From NCBI GenBank assembly GCA_046735265.1, contig JBKPSZ010000246.1:1-14847 (forward strand): DNA of 14,847 bases, read 5' to 3'. Positions 1 to 6,920 of the stretch are shown piece after piece. The position numbers and the translations under genes were made by a program. Every line of letters begins with the position of its first letter. Positions within the stretch are counted from its first letter, which is position 1. Source of the DNA: DATBFU01 sp046735265. GTDB taxonomy: Bacteria; Acidobacteriota; Thermoanaerobaculia; UBA5066; Gp7-AA6. The notes beneath the pieces are model-generated. The model searched no databases and was not told the origin of the DNA. It was given only the letters and a program-made list of their open reading frames with translations.

Positions 1-1
1 C

Positions 2-1582
2 CGATCGATCCTCTATCGAAACGACGGCCACGGCCGCTTCACGGACGTGACGGAGCATGCCGGCCTGGCGGAATCCTCCGAAAAGGGAATTGCCGCGACC
101 GGAGTCGCCGCGGGCGACGTGGACGGCGACGGCTACCCGGACTTCTTCGTGACCGACGCTTTCGGACCCGCGCGCCTTTTTCGAAATCGCGGGGACGGCT
201 CGTTCGAGGAGATCACCGCGAGATCGGGCATCGCTCTCTCCGGGCTCATGCGTTCAGCCGCGTTCGCCGACGTGGACGGCGACGGGGACCTGGACCTCTT
301 CGTCTGCGTGACCGGCGACTACTACAGCCAGATGCCCGACCCGCCCTACGACGCCAACGACGGGCGCGAGAATCACCTTTATCTGAACGACGGAAACGGC
401 CGGTTCACCGACGCGACCCGGGCCTGGGGTCTCGCCGGCGTGACGCGCTGGTCTCTCTCGGGAGTCTTCGCCGACTACGACGGCGACGGGTTCCCCGACC
501 TGCTGGTCACCAACGACTTCGGCTTGAAGAACCTGTACCACAACGACCGCGGACGGCGTTTCCTCGACGTGTCGCGGAAGACGGGCGCGGAGACGCGCGC
601 CTACGGCATGTCCGGGACCTGGGGAGACTTCGACGGCGACGGCCGGCTCGACATGTACACGACCGGCACCGATACGCAGTGGTACTTCGTGCACGAGTAC
701 CCCTCGATGCCCGTCGGCATCCCCGGGCGCCTGTTCCTTCCGATCGCGATCCGATGGATGGAGACGATGGCGACGGGAAACACGCTGCTCCTCCAGCGGC
801 CCGATCACACCTTCGAGAACGCGACCGCGCGCTCCGGTGCGGCGCACGCCGGCTGGAACTGGAGCACGATCGCCGCGGACCTGGACGACGATTCCTGGCT
901 CGATCTCTATTCGACCAATGGGATGTGGGGAGACGGCCGCGATCGCGACCGCGAGCTCGAGTTCTGGTGGGACTCCCTTGCTTATTGGGACGACTACGTC
1001 GCCGGCAAGAGGACGTTCGATCGGAAGGGCGCCGGGATCGCCGGTATCGAGCGGGACCGCTACTTCCACAACCGCGGCGCCTCGGCGCCTCCTCTCTTCG
1101 AAGAGCGCGGGTTCTTGGACGGCCTCGACCTCGAGACGAACGGCCGCGCCGCCGTCGCTTTCGATGCGAACGGCGACGGCGCTCTCGACATCTACGTGCG
1201 TTCCGTCCAGGCTCCGGAGGCGCTCTTCCTCGGGAGCCGCCGCGCGGAGGAACACTTCCTTCGGGTCCGCCTCCGGGGCTCGCCGGGAAAGGACAACCGC
1301 GACGGCGTGGGAGCGAGACTCACGGCGACGCTGCCGGGCGGGCGGCGCATCGTCGTCGAGACCGACAATGCCAGCGGTTATCTCTCGACGGCGAGCCCGA
1401 TCGCGCACTTCGGACTGGGTCGCGCCGCACGCATCGAAAAGCTGACCATCCGGTGGCCGTCGGGCCGCCTTCAGGAGCTTCCCGCGATCGATCCCGTGGA
1501 CCGCACGATCAGAGTGGACGAAGAGCGCGGGATCGTCGCGGCGCCCGCCTCGAACACGCCGGCCGCGAAGGTCGCCTTCTGA
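2..1582 (+). CDS. CRTAC1-type FG-GAP/VCBS repeat protein with C-terminal ASPIC/UnbV domain (5' end cut by window)
   Basis: The frame is open from base 2, so the true start lies upstream; the first in-frame GTG at 47 sits inside a repeat and is not the start. Calcium-binding FG-GAP/VCBS loops of the form DxDGDG begin near 116 (DVDGDG), 269 (DVDGDG), 473 (DYDGDG), 626 (DFDGDG), 878 (DLDDDS, degenerate) and 1163 (DANGDG), the spacing expected of beta-propeller blades. From about 1307 to 1540 comes an ASPIC/UnbV domain, with GVGARL, the HFGLG motif and RWPSG. Proteins of this architecture are generally exported and are thought to bind ligands or surfaces through the propeller; the biochemical role of UnbV is not established. 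The stop lies 20 bases before the halogenase-like gene, so the two may share a transcript, although a possible promoter sits between them. The family call is firm; the function is unknown. Confidence 0.93.
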   Translation, partial: RSILYRNDGHGRFTDVTEHAGLAESSEKGIAATGVAAGDVDGDGYPDFFVTDAFGPARLFRNRGDGSFEEITARSGIALSGLMRSAAFADVDGDGDLDLFVCVTGDYYSQMPDPPYDANDGRENHLYLNDGNGRFTDATRAWGLAGVTRWSLSGVFADYDGDGFPDLLVTNDFGLKNLYHNDRGRRFLDVSRKTGAETRAYGMSGTWGDFDGDGRLDMYTTGTDTQWYFVHEYPSMPVGIPGRLFLPIAIRWMETMATGNTLLLQRPDHTFENATARSGAAHAGWNWSTIAADLDDDSWLDLYSTNGMWGDGRDRDRELEFWWDSLAYWDDYVAGKRTFDRKGAGIAGIERDRYFHNRGASAPPLFEERGFLDGLDLETNGRAAVAFDANGDGALDIYVRSVQAPEALFLGSRRAEEHFLRVRLRGSPGKDNRDGVGARLTATLPGGRRIVVETDNASGYLSTASPIAHFGLGRAARIEKLTIRWPSGRLQELPAIDPVDRTIRVDEERGIVAAPASNTPAAKVAF

Positions 1583-1583
1583 C

Positions 1584-1590
1584 TTAGACT
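1584..1590 (+). promoter_or_regulatory. Possible -10 element (TTAGACT) before the halogenase-like gene
   Basis: TTAGACT, containing TAGACT (four of six matches to TATAAT), lies 12 bases before the ATG at 1603. No Shine-Dalgarno sequence is seen in the gap. The same heptamer occurs at 12341-12347, also just before a gene with no ribosome binding site. No good -35 is visible. If it works, the transcript would have a very short leader. Confidence 0.3.
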
Positions 1591-1602
1591 AGGCCTTTCG
1601 CC

Positions 1603-3213
1603 ATGGCCTCCGAATCCCTTTCCACCGCCTCCGAACATTCCTACGACGTCGTGGTCATGGGAGGCGCCGTCGCCGGCGCCTCGACGGCGATCCTTCTGAA
1701 GCGCGGGCGGCCGGACCTGAAGATCCTCGTCGTCGAAAAAACCGACCGCTTCGACTGGAAAGTCGGCGAGTCGACGGTCGAAGTCTCCGCCTATTTCCTG
1801 ACACGCGTTCTGAAGCAGTATGACCACCTCTCGCGCGAGCAGCTTCCCAAGCAGGCCTTCCGGTTCTGGTTCGTCAACGACAAGGTGACGTGCCTGCAGG
1901 AAGCGTCCGAGACCGGGCCGACACAGCTCGCGCGCACGCCTTCCTTCCAGCTCGACCGCTCGAAGCTCGACGAGCGCCTCCTCCACGTGGCCCGGGAAGA
2001 AGGGAGCGAGGTCTGGCGTCCGGCAAAGGTGACCGCGTTCGAGCTCGGCGGCGAAGCGGGAAACACGATCCAGGTCGAGAAAGACGACGGCTCGCGCCAC
2101 TCGGTCCGCTGCCGATGGCTCGTCGACGCGACGGGCCGTCAGGCGCTCCTCGCGAGAAAGCGCGGCGGCGTAACGCCGATCGAAAGCCATCCGACCGCGG
2201 CGATCTGGGTCCGATATCGCGGCGTGCAGGACATGGACGGGGTCGCGATCGCGGGCACCGACCCGCACAATCCGTGGTCGCGCGCCGTGCTGACCGCCCG
2301 CCGCCTCGCGACGAACCACTTCACGGGATGGGGCTACTGGATCTGGTTCATTCCGCTCAAGGACGGCGAGACGTCGGTCGGCCTCGTTTGGGACAAGCGC
2401 CTCGTGAACCCGGAAGGGCGAACGCCGCTCGAAAGGCTCACGCGCTTCCTCGACGGAAATCCTCTCTCCCGACAGCTTCTGGTCGGGGCCACGCCGATCG
2501 AGGGGGACTGCCGCTACTACGCGCACCTCCCCTACTTCGTCGACAAGTTCATCGAGCCGGGATGGACGTGCGTCGGGGACGCCGGCGGTTTCCTCGACCC
2601 CTTCTACTCGCCGGGGCTCGACCAGATGTCCTTCTCGGTCTGGACACGGACGCGTCTGATCCTCGAGTCGTTCGCCGGCGCGTCTCCGGAAAAGTTGACG
2701 AAGGCCTATGCCGAGCACAACCGCCAGTACGACCGTTTCTTCAAGTACTTCTACGAGTCGATCTACCGCGACAAGTACTACGTCATGGGGGACTACGACA
2801 CGATGACGGTCGCTTTCCTCCTCGACACCGCGCTCTACTACTTCGCCGCGGTCATGCCGATCTACCGCTGGTCCGCCGACCGGCTGGGAATTCCGCCTTA
2901 CTTCGAGGACGGAGCCGAAGTCGGGTACTACCCGATCCGGTTCTACAACCGACGGCTGGTGAAGATCGCCCAGCGCAAGATGCGTCTCGGGATCTACGGC
3001 AACCACAACGCCGGGCGGCGGCCCAAGCTCGTCGGCTTCTCGGTGCGATCGTCGATGTGGGTGATGCTCTTTCATGGGCTGGCGCGCTGGGCCAAGGCCG
3101 AGCTGGCCAACGCCTGGAGCTACGTGGTTCGGCCCCGGCGGCTCGCGAGCGCTCCCGCGCCGGCGGCTTCGACGTCTCCGATCGAATCCCGAGTTTCGGC
3201 CCTCGACTCTTGA
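1603..3213 (+). CDS. FAD-dependent oxidoreductase of the flavin-dependent halogenase family
   Basis: The 536-residue product has an N-terminal Rossmann dinucleotide fold for FAD: GGAVAG at residues 20-25 (the middle Gly of GxGxxG is Ala) followed by VVEK at 43-46. A VGEST motif is at 54-58. The WxWxIP signature of flavin-dependent halogenases is intact as W246-I-W-F-I-P251. The second FAD motif is CVGDAGGFLDP starting at C323. K83 in PKQAFRFW sits about where the halogenase catalytic lysine is found, but that alignment is by eye. Such enzymes use reduced flavin, oxygen and halide to halogenate electron-rich substrates; some relatives carry WxWxIP and act only as monooxygenases or reductases. 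Residues from about 370 on are rich in Tyr and Phe and do not match a domain I can name. Start is the ATG at 1603, without a clear ribosome binding site. Its stop overlaps the TTG start of the SDR gene, which suggests a shared pathway. The substrate is unknown. Confidence 0.88.
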   Translation: MASESLSTASEHSYDVVVMGGAVAGASTAILLKRGRPDLKILVVEKTDRFDWKVGESTVEVSAYFLTRVLKQYDHLSREQLPKQAFRFWFVNDKVTCLQEASETGPTQLARTPSFQLDRSKLDERLLHVAREEGSEVWRPAKVTAFELGGEAGNTIQVEKDDGSRHSVRCRWLVDATGRQALLARKRGGVTPIESHPTAAIWVRYRGVQDMDGVAIAGTDPHNPWSRAVLTARRLATNHFTGWGYWIWFIPLKDGETSVGLVWDKRLVNPEGRTPLERLTRFLDGNPLSRQLLVGATPIEGDCRYYAHLPYFVDKFIEPGWTCVGDAGGFLDPFYSPGLDQMSFSVWTRTRLILESFAGASPEKLTKAYAEHNRQYDRFFKYFYESIYRDKYYVMGDYDTMTVAFLLDTALYYFAAVMPIYRWSADRLGIPPYFEDGAEVGYYPIRFYNRRLVKIAQRKMRLGIYGNHNAGRRPKLVGFSVRSSMWVMLFHGLARWAKAELANAWSYVVRPRRLASAPAPAASTSPIESRVSALDS

Positions 3214-4010
3214 CCCGCCCGGTCGCGCTCGTCACCGGCGCGTCGAGCGGGATCGGCCTCGAGCTCGCGACGCTGCTCGCTCGCGAAGGGCACGATCTCG
3301 TCCTCGTCGCGCGCCGCGGGGAGCGGCTCGAGGAGATCGGGAAGGGACTCCACGAGGAGTTCGGCGCCCGCGCGACGAGGATCGTGCGGGACCTCTCGGA
3401 ACCCGATGCGCCGCGCGCTGTCGCACAGGAGGTCGAGGCTCTCGGGCTCCCGGTCGAGATCCTCGTCAACAACGCCGGCACCGGCGTCTACGGCCGCTTC
3501 GCCGAGACGTCGCTCGAGAAGGAGCTCGAGATGGTCCGGGTGAACGTCATCGCGCTGACGGAGCTTTCGAAGCGCTTCCTTCCGGCGATGCTCGCGAGGC
3601 GAAGCGGCCGGATCTTGAACGTGGCCTCGACGGCCGCCTTCCAGCCGGGCCCGCTCATGGCGGTCTACTACGCCACGAAGGCCTACGTGCTCTCGTTTTC
3701 GGAGGCGCTCGCCGACGAAGTCGCCGGGAGCGGCGTGACCGTGACCGCGCTCTGCCCCGGTCCGACGGTGACGGAGTTCGCAAAACGGACGGGGGTCGGA
3801 GAGTCTCGCCTCTTTCACACCCCGCTCGTGCTCGACGCCCGAACCGTGGCGCTCGCGGGATATCGCGGGATGCTCCGCGGGACGCGCGTGATCGTCCCGG
3901 GCCTCGGAAACTGGCTCTTCGCGCAAGCGGTGCGTTTCACGCCGCGCCGCCTCGCGACGGCGGTCGTCAGACGAATCCAGGAGACGCGCGGCGCGGCGCA
4001 TCCCGCATGA
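3210..4010 (+). CDS. SDR-family NAD(P)-dependent oxidoreductase
   Basis: A 266-residue classical short-chain dehydrogenase/reductase. The cofactor motif is TGASSGIG at residues 9-16, followed by NNAG and the catalytic set S140, Y153 and K157 (YxxxK, with the usual 13-residue Ser-Tyr spacing). After the active site comes a PGPTVTEF segment, as in the DltE/YqjQ-like subgroup. It should reduce a carbonyl or oxidise an alcohol with NAD(P)H; the substrate cannot be read from sequence. The start is a TTG at 3210 sharing bases with the TGA (3211-3213) of the halogenase-like gene. No ATG or GTG lies in-frame nearby, and the cofactor motif begins eight codons later, so a later start is excluded. The next gene begins inside its stop codon (ATGA). 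The long open frame upstream of 3210 is a shadow of the preceding gene. Catalytic residues are intact, so activity is likely. Confidence 0.92.
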   Translation: MTRPVALVTGASSGIGLELATLLAREGHDLVLVARRGERLEEIGKGLHEEFGARATRIVRDLSEPDAPRAVAQEVEALGLPVEILVNNAGTGVYGRFAETSLEKELEMVRVNVIALTELSKRFLPAMLARRSGRILNVASTAAFQPGPLMAVYYATKAYVLSFSEALADEVAGSGVTVTALCPGPTVTEFAKRTGVGESRLFHTPLVLDARTVALAGYRGMLRGTRVIVPGLGNWLFAQAVRFTPRRLATAVVRRIQETRGAAHPA

Positions 4011-4948
4011 AAGCCGGCGCGGCGCTTCTCGGAGCTCTCGCCGCGCTCGTGACGGCGCGGCCCGACCCCTCGGGGGTTCGAAACGACCAGGTCGTCTCGA
4101 TTTCTCCCGTGCGTTTGTCCGACAAGTCGGCCGCCGCGGCGGCGGAAATCCTCCAGGGCGTCGCGGTCTCCTCGATCACCTACGCGAGCGGGCCCCTCCA
4201 CGTGAAGGGCTATCTCGCCGTTCCGAAGCAGGGGGAGCACCTGCCGGCGGTCATCTTCAATCGCGGCGGCAACCGCGAGTTCGGCGCGATCACCGACGAG
4301 CAGGCGGCCCTTCGCCTCGGAGGCATCGCCCGCTGGGGATACGTCGTCGCGGCGAGTCAGTACCGGGGTGTCCAGGGAGGCGACGGGAAGGAGGAGTTCG
4401 GCGGGGGCGAAGTGGACGACGTCCTGAACCTGATCCCGCTTCTCGAGTCCATCCCCAAAGTGGACGCGACCCGTATCGGGATGTTCGGCTGGAGCCGCGG
4501 CGGAATGATGACGTACCTCGCTCTCGCGCGGACCGATCGAATCGCGGCCGCGATCGTCGGCTCCGGGGTCACGGACCTTCCCGACATGCTGGCGCGGAGA
4601 CCCGAGATGGAGGACGTCTTCCGGGCGCTCGTGCCGGGTTACCCCGGCAACCGGGAAGAGTCTCTCAACGCGCGCTCCGCCGTCCGCTGGCCCGAGAAGC
4701 TGGCGAAGAAGACGCCGATCCTGATCCTCGCCGGGAGCGCCGACTGGCGCGTGGACCCGAAGCAGGCACTCGACATGGCGGCGGCGCTCCTCGCGGCGAA
4801 GCACCCCTTTCGCCTCGTGATGTTCGAAGGGGGCGAGCACGGGCTGACCGAGCACCGCGCGGAGGTGGATCGCTTGACGAGAGACTGGCTCGATCGCTAC
4901 GTTCGGGACCGGCAGCCCTGGCCCGGCCTCGAGCCGCACGGCGACTGA
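4007..4948 (+). CDS. Exported alpha/beta-hydrolase (prolyl oligopeptidase/dienelactone hydrolase-like serine hydrolase)
   Basis: A 313-residue protein. A signal peptide covers roughly residues 1-17 (MKAGAALLGALAALVTA), so it probably acts in the periplasm or outside the cell. The serine hydrolase catalytic set is visible: nucleophile S163 in GWSRGG, acid D246 in GSADWRVD, and H278 in GGEHGL. An oxyanion-type segment NRGGN lies near residue 88. This order is typical of the C-terminal catalytic domain of S9 peptidases, but the beta-propeller of true prolyl oligopeptidases is absent, so it may be an esterase or a small peptidase. The ATG at 4007 overlaps the stop of the SDR gene (ATGA), indicating translational coupling with the two cytoplasmic enzymes upstream. 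An exported hydrolase at the end of a biosynthetic-looking unit could mature or release a product; this is inference only. Confidence 0.9.
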   Translation: MKAGAALLGALAALVTARPDPSGVRNDQVVSISPVRLSDKSAAAAAEILQGVAVSSITYASGPLHVKGYLAVPKQGEHLPAVIFNRGGNREFGAITDEQAALRLGGIARWGYVVAASQYRGVQGGDGKEEFGGGEVDDVLNLIPLLESIPKVDATRIGMFGWSRGGMMTYLALARTDRIAAAIVGSGVTDLPDMLARRPEMEDVFRALVPGYPGNREESLNARSAVRWPEKLAKKTPILILAGSADWRVDPKQALDMAAALLAAKHPFRLVMFEGGEHGLTEHRAEVDRLTRDWLDRYVRDRQPWPGLEPHGD

Positions 4949-4951
4949 AAT

Positions 4952-4970
4952 CTCGGCTGGCGGCTCCGAG
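4952..4970 (-). terminator. Weak hairpin just 3' of tRNA-Ser
   Basis: CTCGG (4952-4956) can pair with CCGAG (4966-4970), and reading on the minus strand the stem is followed by ATTT. It lies between the convergent ends of the hydrolase gene (stop 4948) and the tRNA (3' end 4971), so it could stop transcription from either side. The stem is only five base pairs and the T-tract is short. Confidence 0.25.
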
Positions 4971-5060
4971 TGGCGGAGGAGGAGGGATTTGAACCCCCGG
5001 TACCGTCTCCGGTACAGCAGTTTTCAAGACTGCCGCCTTAAACCACTCGGCCACTCCTCC
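4971..5060 (-). tRNA. tRNA-Ser (anticodon UGA)
   Basis: Read on the minus strand, the 90-base gene starts GGAGGAGTGGCCGAGTGG at 5060 and ends in an encoded CCA at 4973-4971. Acceptor arms GGAGGAG and CTCCTCC pair fully, with G as discriminator. The anticodon loop is CTTGAAA, giving anticodon TGA, which reads UCA and related serine codons. The long variable arm (TACCGGAGACGGTACC region) is the class II feature expected of tRNA-Ser, and the T arm contains GGTTCAAATCC. I see no duplicated 3' tRNA fragment nearby, so there is no sign that it served as an integration site. Confidence 0.97.
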
Positions 5061-5068
5061 GTCGAGGC

Positions 5069-5074
5069 AGTGTA
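5069..5074 (-). promoter_or_regulatory. Possible -10 box for tRNA-Ser
   Basis: TACACT on the minus strand (four of six matches to TATAAT) lies eight bases before the mature 5' end of the tRNA. That would start transcription close to the tRNA itself. A ten-base palindrome CCGAGCTCGG lies just upstream at 5077-5086. No convincing -35 is seen. Confidence 0.3.
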
Positions 5075-5136
5075 GCCGAGCTCGGCGATCTCTTCCTTGC
5101 GGCGCGGCGGCAGCGGACGGCCGCGCGGCCGGGTCT

Positions 5137-5907
5137 CTACTGGAAGTAGCCGTTGACGTCCACGATGACGTCGGTCGTGCCGGACGCCTGATTGCAGAAG
5201 ATCACGATGTCTCCGCCGCTTCCGGTCGCGATCGTCGCATTGTTGGCCCGCGTCTGACCGCCGCGATAGTTGATCGTCGTGGCGTTGGGTTTGGGCTTGT
5301 CGCCGGGGCCCAGCGTCAGATTCCCGGGCTTGCTCGAATTCGTGACGGTGACATTCAGGGAAACGGCCTTCGCGGACGATCCGATGCCGCAACGGTTCGC
5401 GAAGACGTACGTACGAAAACTGTTCACGGCGAAGTGCGGTCCACCGTACGGGCCGTTGGGCAGCCGCGTGTCGATCAACCGGCAGGGCGCGATGCTGTAG
5501 AAACTCTTCGCGAGCGGATTCGGTGTCCGGGTCGCCGTGGGGGTGTTCGTCCGGGTCGGGGTCGTCGTCGGCGTCGGGATCTGAGTCGAAGTCGCCGTGA
5601 CGGTGGGCGTCGGTGTCGCCGTCGGCGTCACCGTCGGCGTGGGCGATTGAGTTGGACTCGCGCTCGGGGTGGGCGTCTCGCTCGGCGTGGGTGTGGGTGT
5701 CGGGCTCTGCGTCGCGGTCTCGGTCGACGTCGGCGCCTCGGTCGGCGTCGGAGTCTCGGTGGCCGTCGGCGTGTCGCTCGCCGTCAGTGGCGGCGTCGGG
5801 GTCTCGGTCGCCGTCGGCGTGTCGCTCCCCGTCGCCGTAATCGCTGTGGCATACGGCGACAGGAACGGGCCCACGACGCACAGCGACAATACGACCGCAG
5901 CCCGCAT
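5137..5907 (-). CDS. Secreted Thr/Pro-rich stalk protein with C-terminal beta-type domain
   Basis: The 256-residue product has three parts. Residues 1-22 form a signal peptide ending in ATA. Residues 26-131 are almost wholly Thr, Pro, Ser and Ala, like an extended mucin-type linker; SDTPTATETPTP occurs twice, at 28-39 and 44-55, 16 residues apart. Residues 136-256 form a compact domain with APCRLIDTR, NRCGIG, GQTRANN and a closing DVNGYF. I recognise this last domain as common in secreted proteins of Acidobacteriota and some other phyla, but no function is known to me. Its three Cys (C142, one in NRCG, one in IFCN) could form a disulfide. The protein is probably displayed or released outside the cell, with the linker as spacer. 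Start is the ATG at 5907 with no strong ribosome binding site. The Thr/Pro section makes repetitive DNA, a plausible site of length variation. Confidence 0.88.
   Translation of the reverse strand: MRAAVVLSLCVVGPFLSPYATAITATGSDTPTATETPTPPLTASDTPTATETPTPTEAPTSTETATQSPTPTPTPSETPTPSASPTQSPTPTVTPTATPTPTVTATSTQIPTPTTTPTRTNTPTATRTPNPLAKSFYSIAPCRLIDTRLPNGPYGGPHFAVNSFRTYVFANRCGIGSSAKAVSLNVTVTNSSKPGNLTLGPGDKPKPNATTINYRGGQTRANNATIATGSGGDIVIFCNQASGTTDVIVDVNGYFQ
5528..5830. repeat. Degenerate GTCGGCGT-type tandem repeat encoding the Thr/Pro linker
   Basis: This stretch is dominated on the plus strand by variants of GTCGGCGTC, GTCTCGGTC and GTCGCCGTC, which are reversed Thr, Pro and Glu codons of the minus-strand gene. 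The clearest longer unit is about 33 bases, present near 5753-5785 and again about 48 bases later, matching the duplicated SDTPTATETPTP peptide. There are no uniform repeats with unique spacers, so it is coding low-complexity sequence. Confidence 0.75.
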
Positions 5908-6141
5908 CTTTTTCGTCCGGAGTGTTCACGAAATCGTAGCACAGGAATTCCGTCTGAGGCTCGCTCGACGAGGCGTAAACGTCTCACCGGGCGTGTCGGG
6001 ATGGCGACGACGAGGGAGAACGAGGAGGCGTTGAGAAGGGAGATTCGTCGGCCGGCGGTGTGCAACGCCGGTCGCCTCGCGGGCTCGAAGACGAAGGACG
6101 GCGCCGGCCTCGCGCGCCGACGCCGCCCGCGTCCGGGCTAC

Positions 6142-6294
6142 CTACAGCCTGCCTGTCAGGAGAAGGACGACGACGACAATGAGGATGACACCCAGAATCC
6201 CACTGGGTCCGTAGCCCCAGTTCCGGCTGTAATTCCAGCGCGGCATCGCGCCGAAGAGCAGCAGGACGAGCAGGATCAACAGGACCAGGCCCAT
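6142..6294 (-). CDS. Small DUF3309-family membrane protein
   Basis: A 50-residue protein found by reading the minus strand. Residues 2-16 form a first hydrophobic helix (GLVLLILLVLLLFGA). A short loop follows, with the family-typical PRWNYSRNWGYGPSG at 18-32. Residues 33-47 form a second helix (ILGVILIVVVVLLLT), and the protein ends TGRL. The hairpin of two short helices around a W/Y/G-rich PSG loop matches DUF3309, a family of about 50 residues widespread in bacteria and of unknown role. The ATG at 6294 has a perfect AGGAGG (6306-6301) six bases upstream, the best ribosome binding site in the window and strong support that the gene is real. It lies 60 bases downstream of the response regulator on the same strand. 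A possible stem GCCCG/CGGGC follows the stop at 6138-6125. Confidence 0.9.
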   Translation of the reverse strand: MGLVLLILLVLLLFGAMPRWNYSRNWGYGPSGILGVILIVVVVLLLTGRL

Positions 6295-6322
6295 TGGCCA
6301 CCTCCTGAAACCGGATGTTGCA

Positions 6323-6342
6323 CGGCGCTTGCCAAAACGCCG
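6323..6342 (-). terminator. Hairpin between response regulator and DUF3309 gene
   Basis: On the minus strand CGGCGTTT and AAGCGCCG pair as an eight-base stem (one G-T wobble) around a TGGC loop, 12 bases after the response regulator stop. No T-run follows, so it may be a weak terminator or a processing/stability hairpin ahead of the DUF3309 ribosome binding site. Confidence 0.3.
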
Positions 6343-6354
6343 AATGCGTCGGGC

Positions 6355-6804
6355 TCAGTTCCGCGCGCTCGCCGCGACCCTCTTCGCGGGCTTCGAGACT
6401 CGCTTCGGTCGCGCCCCCTTCCCCTTCGCTCCTTTCGAGTTCGACTCCTTGGCCAGGATCCGGCGAAGTGTGCGCAGCAGGCGGTCGGGATCGAGGGGCT
6501 TCGGGATCATCGCCTTGGCCTGAGCGATGTCGGTGTCGGTCCAGCCGGTGACGAGGACGAGGGGAACGGACGAGAGTCGGGCGCTCTCGCGGTGAAGCTC
6601 CAGCAGCTCCCAGCCCGTCATCCGCGGCATCATGAGATCGAGGAGCAAAAGACAGGGCTTCTTCCGCGACCGGAGCTTTCGGAGCGCTTCCCGACCGTCG
6701 CGAGCCTTGAGCGCCTTGTACCCGTCGGCCACGAGCAGGTCGGCCATCGCCTGACAGGTATCGGGATCGTCGTCGACCACCAGAATCGAGTGCGCGTGTT
6801 GCAT
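6355..6804 (-). CDS. Single-domain response regulator (CheY-like receiver) with basic C-terminal tail
   Basis: The 149-residue product is a receiver domain across residues 5-117: acidic cluster D11-D12-D13, phosphoacceptor D56 in LLLLDLMMP, T86 in LVTGW, and K102 in MIPKPLD. There is no DNA-binding, enzymatic or other output domain. After about residue 118 the tail is lysine/arginine-rich (KGAKGKGARPKR and KPAKR). It would receive phosphate from a histidine kinase outside the window and act by protein contact. The start used is the ATG at 6804, two bases after GGAG. The frame stays open to a GTG at 6831, which would add nine residues (MIAPFPDGA) not seen in receivers and has no ribosome binding site. 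The tail is unusual; it could bind nucleic acid or membrane, but nothing in the sequence decides this. Confidence 0.93.
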   Translation of the reverse strand: MQHAHSILVVDDDPDTCQAMADLLVADGYKALKARDGREALRKLRSRKKPCLLLLDLMMPRMTGWELLELHRESARLSSVPLVLVTGWTDTDIAQAKAMIPKPLDPDRLLRTLRRILAKESNSKGAKGKGARPKRVSKPAKRVAASARN

Positions 6805-6895
6805 AGCTCCGTCTGGAAACGGTGCAATCACCGTGCCGCGACCGCGCCGTGACGGACGTCGATCCGAGCGATCGAGCGAATTCGAGGGCCGGGCT

Positions 6896-6914
6896 GGCGC
6901 CCGCTACGGGCGCC
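6896..6914 (-). terminator. Strong hairpin after the antiporter/unknown-protein genes
   Basis: GGCGCCCG (6896-6903) and CGGGCGCC (6907-6914) form a perfect eight-base stem with a three-base loop. It begins seven bases beyond the stop of the small minus-strand gene at 6921. No T-run follows, so this is not a textbook intrinsic terminator, but its position at the end of the long operon and its stability make a transcription end likely. Confidence 0.45.
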
Positions 6915-6920
6915 GCGAGG

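Noticed and set aside
1471..3075. A 534-residue open frame on the minus strand opposite the halogenase-like gene.
   Set aside because: It is antisense to a gene with clear motifs, is Arg/Glu/Val-rich as expected of an opposite-strand frame in high-GC DNA, and has no recognisable domain.
5118..5131. Palindrome CGGCCGCGCGGCCG downstream of the Thr/Pro protein, considered as a terminator.
   Set aside because: Only a five-base stem with a four-base loop and no T-run; such GC palindromes are expected by chance here.
5528..5830. Possible CRISPR-like array in the GTCGGCGT-rich stretch.
   Set aside because: Units are degenerate, adjacent and in coding phase; there are no constant repeats with unique spacers.
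5669..6034. A plus-strand frame encoding a Val/Gly repeat peptide (VGVGVSVAVG type).
   Set aside because: It is the complement of the Thr/Pro codons of the minus-strand secreted protein, which has a signal peptide and a recognisable C-terminal domain.
6125..6138. Stem GCCCG/CGGGC just after the DUF3309 stop, considered as a terminator.
   Set aside because: Short stem and no T-tract; mentioned with the gene but not called.
6805..6831. Upstream GTG start for the response regulator.
   Set aside because: It adds nine residues not typical of receivers and has no ribosome binding site, while GGAG precedes the ATG at 6804.
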